6,424 nt of DNA from SIG471 sp045638565 (lineage in GTDB: Bacteria; Bacillota; Clostridia; Oscillospirales; Butyricicoccaceae): the NCBI GenBank assembly GCA_045638565.1, contig JAZUBN010000108.1, positions 1 to 6,424 of the forward strand, in the 5' to 3' direction. Positions 1-5,085 of this stretch are shown here, piece by piece; positions within the stretch are counted from its first letter, which is position 1, and each line of letters starts with the position of its first letter. The notes under the pieces are model-generated. The model was given only the letters and a program-made list of their open reading frames with translations. It searched no databases and was not told the DNA's origin. The position numbers and the translations under genes are program-made.

Positions 1-34
1 TCACTGCGGTGCGTCGAGGGCGCCGCACCCTACG
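1..34. repeat. 34-bp direct repeat, copy 1 (GC-rich hairpin unit)
   Basis: This unit is identical over 34 bases to 168-201. It can fold: GGTGCG at 8-13 pairs with CGCACC at 24-29, leaving a 10-base loop that contains the palindrome GGCGCC (19-24). The copy starts at the window edge, so its left boundary is unknown. It looks like one member of a dispersed intergenic hairpin family, which I remember as typical of Oscillospiraceae genomes but cannot check here. Confidence 0.9.
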
Positions 35-46
35 GCAGCACCCATA

Positions 47-97
47 GCCTCCCTTGTGTAAGGGGAGGTGCCGAATATAATGAGGCGGAGGGGTTGT
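47..97. repeat. intergenic palindromic repeat element
   Basis: The element begins with an imperfect hairpin at 48-68: CCTCCCTT, loop GTGT, then AAGGGGAGG with one bulged G. It ends in GGCGGAGGGGTTGT (84-97). From memory, a leading CCTCCCTTGTGTAAGGGGAGG and a trailing GGAGGGGTTGT mark a very common dispersed element in Oscillospiraceae-type genomes, with a variable middle. Only the hairpin is seen directly; the family assignment is recollection. Confidence 0.55.
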
Positions 98-108
98 ACC
101 CTATCCAA

Positions 109-122
109 TGTGATTTATCACA
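109..122. promoter_or_regulatory. 14-bp inverted repeat TGTGATTTATCACA
   Basis: Perfect 6-bp arms TGTGAT and ATCACA flank a TT centre. The shape resembles CRP/FNR-family operators, but the half sites are 4 bases apart (TGTGA-N4-TCACA), whereas the E. coli CRP site has N6. It lies 125 bp upstream of the start at 248. It may equally be one more mini-hairpin of the repeat mosaic, since its core TGATTTATCA is close to TGATTTTATCA at 6321-6331. No -35/-10 pair is obvious beside it. Confidence 0.3.
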
Positions 123-145
123 CCTCAATTTTTCACTTTTCACTC

Positions 146-171
146 TTCATTATTCACCATTCATTATTCAC
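146..171. repeat. AT-rich tandem repeat tract
   Basis: TTCATTATTCAC occurs at 146-157 and again at 160-171, a 14-base period. Degenerate TTCAC/TTCAT units continue leftward to about 131. The tract runs straight into the second copy of the 34-bp repeat. The right-hand unit (160-171) overlaps that copy by four bases. Confidence 0.7.
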
Positions 172-201
172 TGCGGTGCGTCGAGGGCGCCGCACCCTAC
201 G
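168..201. repeat. 34-bp direct repeat, copy 2
   Basis: Identical to 1-34, with the same foldable stem (GGTGCG at 175-180, CGCACC at 191-196). It is followed by a further hairpin at 209-221 and then by the Shine-Dalgarno of the first gene. The repeat mosaic therefore reaches to within about 25-45 bases of a start codon. Confidence 0.9.
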
Positions 202-208
202 ATTCGGA

Positions 209-221
209 CGAGCAATGCTCG
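209..221. repeat. short hairpin CGAGCA-a-TGCTCG
   Basis: Six perfect base pairs around a single central base lie 26 bases upstream of the start codon at 248. In the leader RNA the stem would sit about 14 bases before the GGGAGG ribosome site. It reads as the end piece of the repeat mosaic, not a terminator, because no T run follows. Confidence 0.6.
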
Positions 222-247
222 CCCCTACATTTCACGGGAGGACTACT

Positions 248-709
248 ATGTATACATTATATAATGAATATATCGTCACAGACGACACCGAGGCACGCTG
301 GGTCATGTCGATGTGCCGCAACACAAAGGCATATCCCGAAAACCTTATTTCGTCTCTTTCTGTGCAGCTCGATGACGACAACAATTCTGAAGTTTTTATC
401 AAAAAACTGAGAAATGCTCCTCCGAGATCCATCTCCGGCAATGTGGTACGCTATTTTTCCGATTTTTTTGGAAGAATTTTGCTGGATTTGGAAAAAAAAT
501 ATGCAGAACCTCTTGCTAAACAGGGGTCAGATATGGTATCATTATTTTTAGCGGACAGAAGCGAGATACATATCCTGCCTGAAGGCGGAAATCTGAAACT
601 CTATTTTCGTATAGGCGGTGCCGGCTATGACGATGTAATGCAGCGTTACAGCCAGCTGAAAGACGCTTCTCTCGCTCTTATCAAACAATACCTCGGAGGT
701 CTTAAATAA
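248..709 (+). CDS. hypothetical soluble protein, 153 aa
   Basis: I do not recognise this protein. The open frame extends back to ATG 68, but that upstream part is translated repeat sequence. ATG 248 is preceded by GGGAGG (236-241) at 6-base spacing, so I start there (MYTLYNEYIV...). No signal peptide or membrane segment is visible. The sequence alternates acidic/polar and hydrophobic stretches, including an acidic LDDDNN near residues 41-46, and looks like a small alpha/beta cytoplasmic protein. The stop shares one base with the next start (TAATG), and GGAGGT at 695-700 inside its last codons is the next gene's ribosome site, so the two are probably translationally coupled. Lysine codons are odd: 9 AAA to 1 AAG, against 1 to 8 in the next gene. 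Existence is well supported; function is unknown. Confidence 0.85.
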   Translation: MYTLYNEYIVTDDTEARWVMSMCRNTKAYPENLISSLSVQLDDDNNSEVFIKKLRNAPPRSISGNVVRYFSDFFGRILLDLEKKYAEPLAKQGSDMVSLFLADRSEIHILPEGGNLKLYFRIGGAGYDDVMQRYSQLKDASLALIKQYLGGLK

Positions 710-1215
710 TGTTAAATAAGAAAATCGTAATCGGTGCAGTTGCAGCTGTCGTTCTTATCATCTGCAGCCTTGCATTCGTACTCAGCCCAAGCGCAAGCCT
801 TGAAGATTATTCTGAAGTTCTCACAAAGTATTTCACATCCTACTATGTAACAGGCAGTGTGGTTGACCTTCAGGAATGTATGCCAGACGAACTCAAGGAA
901 GAAGCTGACCTTGCATACACACTGGGCGGCACAATGAATCTTCTTTCCGGCTATAAGATGGATACACTCCAGCAGGTTGGCGAAGGCGCAGAAGTTATCG
1001 TTGAAATCACAAACTCTCCTGAGCCAAAGGCTAATCTCCGCAACATCTACAAGACAGAATTTGCAAATGTAGGCATGGCTGTCAACGCTGAATTCAATGT
1101 GACTGTCAAGGGTCCTGTCGGCGAGCTCAAGTTCCGCGGCTCTTCTGACCTTGTTCAGATTGACGGCGTATGGTATCTCACAAACTACAGCATCCCACTT
1201 TACGAACAGGAATAA
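709..1215 (+). CDS. membrane-anchored extracytoplasmic protein, 168 aa
   Basis: Two lysines at 4-5 are followed by one long hydrophobic segment (about residues 6-25), then a soluble domain. This is the pattern of an uncleaved signal anchor or a signal peptide, placing residues about 28-168 outside the membrane. The Cys near residue 19 lacks a proper lipobox (Ile, not Gly/Ala/Ser, precedes it), so a lipoprotein is unlikely. The domain ends in strand-like segments with VQIDGVWYLTNY near 148-159. A terminal 'DGxWYL' strand is typical of small NTF2-like/DUF4878-like extracytoplasmic domains, but this is only a resemblance. The ribosome site is GGAGGT (695-700), 8 bases before ATG 709, which overlaps the upstream stop. 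It sits between an unknown protein and a membrane-anchored hydrolase. I infer that it works at the outer membrane face with the hydrolase; no function can be named. Confidence 0.88.
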   Translation: MLNKKIVIGAVAAVVLIICSLAFVLSPSASLEDYSEVLTKYFTSYYVTGSVVDLQECMPDELKEEADLAYTLGGTMNLLSGYKMDTLQQVGEGAEVIVEITNSPEPKANLRNIYKTEFANVGMAVNAEFNVTVKGPVGELKFRGSSDLVQIDGVWYLTNYSIPLYEQE

Positions 1216-1218
1216 AAT

Positions 1219-2217
1219 ATGAACAATAATCTTATTTTCGATATTATAAGAAAACTGAGAAATAAGATAAACAGCAATAAGGCACTGAAGACAATTTTGT
1301 CTTTGGTGCTTATTTGTCTTATCGTATATGAGCTTTTCTTTGACGGCGGCTTGCAGCAGATTATGTCGTCCATGTCTCAGCAGCAGACAGAGCCGACAGA
1401 GCAGACACAGTCCACTCTCACAACTCTCGCTACCGAAGCTCCTACAGAAGCTCCAAAGCCAAAGGAGCTTGTCATCACAATGCTCGATGTGGACCAGGGC
1501 GACAGTATCCTCATCTCCTATGATGACCATCATATGCTCATCGACACAAATGTGACCGAATATTACGGCAATGTAAAGAGCACTCTCACAAAAATGGGCA
1601 TCGGCAAGCTTGATTATCTTGTGGCGACACACCCTCACGCCGACCATATCGGCTCTATGCACAAGGTGCTGACAGATTTCAAGGTGAACAAGTATTATTA
1701 CACCGACCTTGACACAGGCAAGTATACATACGAAAATGCTATGGAGCACGCTTATAAGTATGCCGACAAGGTTGAGCTTATCAAAACAGGCGACAAATTC
1801 AAGCTGGGCAAGGATGTAAAGCTGACAGTTCTTTCTCCTGACGAAGGCTACAAGACAGAAAACATCAACAATGTTTCGGCTGTTATTCTCCTTGAATGGG
1901 GCGAATTCAATGCCCTCCTTATGGGCGATGCTGAAAGCGATATTGAGCTTGGTCTTGTGAAGAAGGGTGTTATCCCTGATGTCGACCTTCTCAAGCTGGG
2001 CCATCACGGCAGCTACACAAGCTCCCACAAGGACTTCCTCAAGACAGCAAAGCCTGAGGTGACACTCATCTCTCTCGGCAAGGACAACGAATACGGTTAT
2101 CCTCATCAGGTGACCCTGAACAAGCTTGAAGAAATCAAGACAAAGGTTTACAGAACAGACCTTCGCGGCAATGTAACTGTTACAGTGGGCGAAGACGGAA
2201 AAATGAAGGTAAAGTAA
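1219..2217 (+). CDS. membrane-anchored ComEC-type MBL-fold hydrolase, 332 aa
   Basis: A basic N-terminus (R11, K12, R14, K16, K21, K24) precedes one membrane segment (about 25-41). A Thr/Gln/Glu/Pro linker with two TEAP repeats follows (about 54-82), then a metallo-beta-lactamase-fold domain (84-332). By the positive-inside rule that domain is outside the cell. Visible family marks: DVDQGDS (90-96), metal motif HPHADH (138-143), NNVSA (217-221), GDAE (236-239), GHHGS (261-265) and YGYPHQ (292-297). These are the marks of the C-terminal domain of ComEC/Rec2 and its standalone relatives, which bind two metals and are thought to cut phosphodiesters; the true substrate of standalone members is mostly unknown. 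The ComEC channel is absent, so this is not a DNA uptake protein. The usual DVGQGD reads DVDQGD here, and YGHPH reads YGYPH; the metal ligands look intact. AGGA (1208-1211) precedes ATG 1219, 3 bases after the upstream stop; a terminator follows. Confidence 0.95.
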   Translation: MNNNLIFDIIRKLRNKINSNKALKTILSLVLICLIVYELFFDGGLQQIMSSMSQQQTEPTEQTQSTLTTLATEAPTEAPKPKELVITMLDVDQGDSILISYDDHHMLIDTNVTEYYGNVKSTLTKMGIGKLDYLVATHPHADHIGSMHKVLTDFKVNKYYYTDLDTGKYTYENAMEHAYKYADKVELIKTGDKFKLGKDVKLTVLSPDEGYKTENINNVSAVILLEWGEFNALLMGDAESDIELGLVKKGVIPDVDLLKLGHHGSYTSSHKDFLKTAKPEVTLISLGKDNEYGYPHQVTLNKLEEIKTKVYRTDLRGNVTVTVGEDGKMKVK

Positions 2218-2224
2218 ATATTTG

Positions 2225-2258
2225 GGGACGGATATTTTCCGTCCCTTCTTTATTTTTT
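2225..2258 (+). terminator. rho-independent terminator of the first operon
   Basis: Perfect 8-bp stem GGGACGGA (2225-2232) / TCCGTCCC (2238-2245), 5-base loop, then a T-rich tail (2246-2258). It starts 8 bases after the hydrolase stop, so it ends that three-gene unit. Confidence 0.93.
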
Positions 2259-2268
2259 CAAAATTATA

Positions 2269-2277
2269 TGGTATAAT
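2269..2277 (+). promoter_or_regulatory. extended -10 promoter of ferredoxin gene 1
   Basis: TGGTATAAT (TG-n-TATAAT) gives a perfect -10 at 2272-2277 with the extended TG. The -35 region at 17-bp spacing is only TTTATT (2249-2254), inside the T tail of the preceding terminator, so the extended element probably compensates. Transcription should start near 2284, leaving a leader of about 25 bases. Confidence 0.75.
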
Positions 2278-2308
2278 TGTGTCAGTAAAAATTACAGGAG
2301 GTGCTGTT

Positions 2309-2482
2309 ATGGCATATAAAGTAAATACAGAAGATTGTGTTCGCTGCGGCGTTTGCGCTGAGGTTTGTCCTATGAACGCTATCGAGCTCAAGGAAGAAGC
2401 TGCCTACATCAAGCCTGGTCAGTGCATTGACTGCGGCGGTTGCGCAGGTTCCTGCCCTGTTAACGCTATCCAGCCTGAATAA
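2309..2482 (+). CDS. 2[4Fe-4S] ferredoxin, 57 aa
   Basis: Two canonical cluster motifs, each CxxCxxCxxxCP: Cys 10, 13, 16, 20-Pro and Cys 39, 42, 45, 49-Pro. As in other 8-Fe ferredoxins, the fourth Cys of each motif should complete the other cluster. The length matches clostridial ferredoxins (about 55 aa), small cytoplasmic low-potential electron carriers for enzymes such as pyruvate:ferredoxin oxidoreductase and hydrogenase; the partner here is not shown. The start at ATG 2309 is fixed by AGGAGGTG (2296-2303); the frame runs open back to TTG 2222, but that part overlaps the terminator and promoter. The gene is transcribed alone, with its own promoter and terminator. It is about 46% identical (26 of 56 aligned residues, one gap) to the ferredoxin at 2766-2936, and has a more charged loop between its motifs (ELKEEAAYIKPGQ). 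Confidence 0.98.
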   Translation: MAYKVNTEDCVRCGVCAEVCPMNAIELKEEAAYIKPGQCIDCGGCAGSCPVNAIQPE

Positions 2483-2489
2483 GAAATGA

Positions 2490-2515
2490 GCCACTCATAA
2501 ACGGGTGGCTTTTTT
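2490..2515. terminator. probable bidirectional terminator between convergent genes
   Basis: Stem GCCACTC (2490-2496) / GGGTGGC (2503-2509), 7 bp with one T-G wobble, loop ATAAAC, followed on the plus strand by TTTTTT (2510-2515). It terminates ferredoxin gene 1. Read on the minus strand, the same stem begins 5 bases beyond the stop of the 43-aa gene and is followed by TCATTTCTT, a weaker T-rich tail, so it can serve both genes. Confidence 0.88.
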
Positions 2516-2645
2516 ACTGTCTGAATCTGTCGGTGTGCATCAAAGTTGCCTCCACTTTTTCGCCTTTCGGCATGATGCTTGATGCCAACTCATAGTTCTT
2601 TTTCTTCTTCGTTGATTTTTTGTCATTTTGCATATCTTTTTTCAT
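2514..2645 (-). CDS. small basic protein of unknown function, 43 aa
   Basis: Reading the minus strand from ATG 2645-2643 gives a 43-codon frame ending in TAA at 2516-2514. Six bases before the ATG is AAGGGAG (complement of 2652-2658), a good Shine-Dalgarno. The first 16 residues are very basic (eight Lys, with KKKK at 13-16) and hydrophilic; the rest (NYELASSIMPKGEKVEATLM, then HTDRFRQ) looks structured. There is no membrane segment or Cys. The gene converges on ferredoxin 1 and ends at the shared hairpin, which explains why that 280-base gap is there. Its promoter would lie within about 2661-2720; I see a TTGAAA at 2699-2694 on the minus strand but no well-placed -10. I do not recognise the family. 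Start signal, stop and terminator together make a real gene likely. Confidence 0.68.
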   Translation of the reverse strand: MKKDMQNDKKSTKKKKNYELASSIMPKGEKVEATLMHTDRFRQ

Positions 2646-2706
2646 ATTCTTCTCCCTTTATTTATGGAATTAAAAATATTATTTGCAGAAAATTTTCAAT
2701 TTACTC

Positions 2707-2735
2707 TTTTCATTTGAAATAATGTGTGCTATAAT
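2707..2735 (+). promoter_or_regulatory. promoter of ferredoxin gene 2
   Basis: Extended -10 TGCTATAAT (2727-2735, TATAAT at 2730-2735) with TTTTCA (2707-2712) at exactly 17-bp spacing, a 4/6 match to TTGACA. Transcription should begin near 2742, leaving a leader of about 24 bases. It shares the TG-n-TATAAT design with the promoter of ferredoxin 1. Confidence 0.8.
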
Positions 2736-2765
2736 ATAGCCATAATATTTTTATGGAGGTGCTTT

Positions 2766-2936
2766 ATGGCATATAAAATTTCTGATGCATGTGTTTCCTG
2801 CGGTGCTTGCGCAGCTCAGTGCCCAGTAGAAGCTATCAAGGAAGGCGCAGCTCATTACGAAATCGACGCTGAAAAGTGCGTAGGTTGCGGTGCTTGTGCT
2901 GGTCAGTGCCCAGTAGACGCTATCAAGGAAGACTAA
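2766..2936 (+). CDS. 2[4Fe-4S] ferredoxin, 56 aa
   Basis: Cluster motifs are Cys 9, 12, 15, 19-Pro and Cys 38, 41, 44, 48-Pro. The sequence shows the usual internal near-duplication of 8-Fe ferredoxins: CGACAAQCPVEAIKE in the first half mirrors CGACAGQCPVDAIKE in the second. At 56 aa it is a near-textbook clostridial ferredoxin, an acidic cytoplasmic electron carrier. The start at ATG 2766 follows GGAGGTG (2755-2761); the frame is open back to GTG 2724, but that stretch holds the promoter. It has a private promoter and a strong terminator. It shares the MAYK start and 26 of 56 aligned residues with ferredoxin 1, so the two are diverged paralogues, not a recent duplication. The more conventional sequence makes this the likelier main ferredoxin, which is inference. 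Confidence 0.98.
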   Translation: MAYKISDACVSCGACAAQCPVEAIKEGAAHYEIDAEKCVGCGACAGQCPVDAIKED

Positions 2937-2973
2937 TTTCTTGGTCTATTTGGTTTGCTAACAAATAAAAATG

Positions 2974-3008
2974 CCGCTGTAAGAATACCCTTCTTATAGC
3001 GGTTTTTT
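2974..3008 (+). terminator. strong rho-independent terminator of ferredoxin gene 2
   Basis: A 12-bp stem (2974-2985 with 2991-3002; one G-T wobble), loop TACCC, then TTTTTT (3003-3008). It lies 37 bases after the ferredoxin stop and separates that gene from the MoxR operon starting at 3047. Confidence 0.95.
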
Positions 3009-3046
3009 ATATAAAATATGTAATCTATCTCATTAAGGAGTAATAT

Positions 3047-3994
3047 ATGGACACAAAAAGATTTCTTGATTATAAGGAAAAAATCATCTCAAATGTAGGC
3101 AGAGCCATCGTTGGCAAGGATGAAATCACAGAGCTTGTTCTCATCTCCTTCGTCTGCCGTTCCCACGTTCTTCTCGAAGACGTTCCTGGCACAGGTAAGA
3201 CAATGATGCTCAGAGCATTCTCCAAGAGTATCGGCGGCGATTTCAAGCGTATTCAGTTCACCCCTGACCTTCTCCCATCCGACCTTACAGGTATCAACTT
3301 CTACAACCAGAAGACAGGCGAATTTGAATTCCGTCAGGGTCCTCTCTTTGCAAACATCATTCTCGCCGACGAAATCAACCGTGCAACACCTCGTACACAG
3401 TCTTCCCTTCTCGAAGCAATGGAAGAACATCAGATTTCCATCGACGGCACAACACGTCTTCTCGAAAGCCCATTCATGGTAATGGCTACACAGAATCCAC
3501 TCGAATCCTACGGCACATTCCCACTTCCTGAAGCTCAGATCGACCGTTTCTTCATGCGTCTCAAGATGGGCTATCCAAACAGAAACGACGAACTTCTCCT
3601 TCTCGGCAGAAAGAGCACAGTTGACATCATCGAATCTCTCGAACCTGTCGTTACATTCGAAGACCACGAATATATCATGGACCACTATACAGACGTTACT
3701 GTTTCCGCTGCTGTGGGCAACTACATCATGGATATCATTCAGGCAACAAGAACAGATACACGCTTCTCCGCTGGTATCTCCACACGTGGTGCTATCGCAT
3801 TCTATAAGGCTTGTCAGGCAAAGGCTGCCCTTTCCGGCCGTGATTTCGTAATTCCTGAAGACGTAAAGTACATGGCTCCATTCGTACTTACACACCGTCT
3901 CTCCTCGGGCGGCATGATCGGAAATGCCGATGTTTCCGAATATCTCATGAAGCTCATCAATAAGATCCCTGTTCCAATGGAGTCTGAAAGATGA
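3047..3994 (+). CDS. MoxR-family AAA+ ATPase, 315 aa
   Basis: All expected AAA+ parts are present: Walker A in EDVPGTGKT (44-52), Walker B ADEINR (107-112; D108, E109), sensor 1 ATQNP (147-151; N150), EAQIDRF (162-168) with R167 as the likely arginine finger, and a C-terminal lid with sensor-2-like GISTRG (243-248). Length is normal for the family. MoxR proteins are cytoplasmic chaperone-like ATPases thought to remodel or activate partner proteins, usually encoded next to DUF58 or VWA proteins, as here. AAGGAG (3035-3040) lies 6 bases before ATG 3047. The next gene starts inside the stop codon (ATGA overlap), so coupling is tight. The promoter is unclear: TATAAA at 3010-3015 is a possible -10 directly behind the ferredoxin terminator, without a good -35. 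Lysine codons are strongly AAG-biased. It is the counterpart of B. subtilis YeaC by family and gene order. Confidence 0.97.
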   Translation: MDTKRFLDYKEKIISNVGRAIVGKDEITELVLISFVCRSHVLLEDVPGTGKTMMLRAFSKSIGGDFKRIQFTPDLLPSDLTGINFYNQKTGEFEFRQGPLFANIILADEINRATPRTQSSLLEAMEEHQISIDGTTRLLESPFMVMATQNPLESYGTFPLPEAQIDRFFMRLKMGYPNRNDELLLLGRKSTVDIIESLEPVVTFEDHEYIMDHYTDVTVSAAVGNYIMDIIQATRTDTRFSAGISTRGAIAFYKACQAKAALSGRDFVIPEDVKYMAPFVLTHRLSSGGMIGNADVSEYLMKLINKIPVPMESER

Positions 3995-5085
3995 TCTGGA
4001 TAATCGCCTTTCTTATCATCATTGCGATGGTTCTGAAGGATTATTCCCTCAAGCACGTTCTCGAAAAGGTAAGCTATCTTACAAGAGCTGACAATCAGGT
4101 TGTTGAGCCGGGCGAAGAATTCTCGGTCACAACAACACTCCACAACAACAAGTGGCTGCCTGTCACCTTTATCAAGATTTCCGAGCTTATCCCATCCGCC
4201 CTCAATGTAGTAAATCAGGATGTGGACAAGTTCTATACTTTTAGCGAAAACGGCCGAATGATAAGCACAACTTATCTTATGCCTTACCAGAAATACACCC
4301 GCTCATACAAGGCGACCATCGATTCACGAGGAAGATACTTCCTCCATGGCGCGACTCTTTACGGCGGCGATATTTTCGGTATTGGCGAAACTGTTGAACA
4401 CGTCACACTTATGGAAGAAATCGTTGTTCTTCCGAAGGCAATTTCCTCCGGCAAGCTGGACGCTGTGCTGGGCGGCTTTTTAGGTGACTTTTCTGTCAAC
4501 AGATTCATTATGGAAGACCCTATCCTTACCATCGGTTTCAGAGATTACACAGGCAGAGAGCCAATGAAGGACATCAACTGGCCTCAGTCTCTCAAGGCAA
4601 ACAAGCTGATGGTCAAAAACTTTGACCACACTACAGATTTATCGGTAACTGTTATCCTCAATGTTGAATGCAGTGAAGACGGCAAGGAAATTATGTCTGC
4701 CCGTCAGGAAGCGGCTTTCAGCGTTGCGAGATATGTTTGCGAATATCTGGAAAACAAACGCATCAAATATTCCTTCACAACAAATGCCACAGCTGCAGGC
4801 GCTATCGGCAAATGGAATACCATTACAGAAGGTCTTGGCCGCCGCCATCTTTACACAATCATTGAAGGTTTGGGCAGAGCGACCTACGACAGCACAATGC
4901 GCTTCGGCAATATTCTTGAAAAGGCTGCTTTCCAGTCGGAAAACGGCAGAGCTCACATCGTTATCACTCCTGATATGCTCCCTTGCTGGGAGGCTCCGAT
5001 GAGAAAGCTCTATACATCCTGTGACGGCCATGTGGCTGTCATCCGCGCCTGTGACTTTGTCACAGAAACAAAGGAGGGTGAATAA
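3991..5085 (+). CDS. DUF58 domain protein, 364 aa
   Basis: The hallmark of DUF58 is clear: GFRDYTGREPMKDINWPQS (182-200) followed by KLMVKNF (205-211) and a strand DLSVTVILN (216-224), which begins a VWA-like alpha/beta fold. The middle region has the usual beta-rich segment ending RGRYFLHGATLYGGDIFG (113-130). The N-terminus is hydrophobic at about 2-15 only; most DUF58 proteins have two membrane helices, so this one is short, perhaps with a single weak anchor and the DUF58 domain in the cytoplasm. DUF58 proteins are the usual partners of MoxR ATPases; the biochemical role is not established. It corresponds to B. subtilis YeaD. ATG 3991 overlaps the MoxR stop by four bases, and its own stop shares one base with the next start. 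I see no damaged motif. Confidence 0.95.
   Translation: MIWIIAFLIIIAMVLKDYSLKHVLEKVSYLTRADNQVVEPGEEFSVTTTLHNNKWLPVTFIKISELIPSALNVVNQDVDKFYTFSENGRMISTTYLMPYQKYTRSYKATIDSRGRYFLHGATLYGGDIFGIGETVEHVTLMEEIVVLPKAISSGKLDAVLGGFLGDFSVNRFIMEDPILTIGFRDYTGREPMKDINWPQSLKANKLMVKNFDHTTDLSVTVILNVECSEDGKEIMSARQEAAFSVARYVCEYLENKRIKYSFTTNATAAGAIGKWNTITEGLGRRHLYTIIEGLGRATYDSTMRFGNILEKAAFQSENGRAHIVITPDMLPCWEAPMRKLYTSCDGHVAVIRACDFVTETKEGE

Noticed and set aside
109..122. Canonical CRP binding site
   Set aside because: The half sites are separated by 4 bases, not 6, and classical cAMP-CRP control is not expected in clostridia.
68..247. N-terminal extension of the first gene to ATG 68
   Set aside because: The 60 added residues are translated repeats and hairpins, and ATG 68 has no well-placed ribosome site of its own context. 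ATG 248 has GGGAGG at good spacing.
260..265. TATAAT as a promoter inside the first codons of the first gene
   Set aside because: It lies within the coding frame as part of a 12-base palindrome (255-266). There is no -35 at the right distance, and no start codon with a ribosome site follows.
709..1215. Lipoprotein signal in the 168-aa protein
   Set aside because: The Cys in the hydrophobic segment is preceded by Ile-Ile, which does not fit the lipobox, and hydrophobic sequence continues after it.
2222..2308. N-terminal extension of ferredoxin 1 from TTG 2222
   Set aside because: It would cover the upstream terminator, the extended -10 and the AGGAGGTG site. The family begins right at MAYK.
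712..2391. 559-codon open frame on the minus strand across the first operon and ferredoxin 1
   Set aside because: It lies antisense to three or four well-supported genes with ribosome sites and recognisable domains. Its translation is rich in Cys, His, Leu and Val without any domain pattern, as expected from the reverse of AAG/CTT/ACA-rich coding sequence.
2724..2765. N-terminal extension of ferredoxin 2 from GTG 2724
   Set aside because: The stretch contains the -10 box and the ribosome site, and the family length fits ATG 2766.
3089..3895. 268-codon open frame on the minus strand inside the MoxR gene
   Set aside because: It is fully antisense to a clear AAA+ ATPase, has a Cys-rich meaningless translation, and has no ribosome site.
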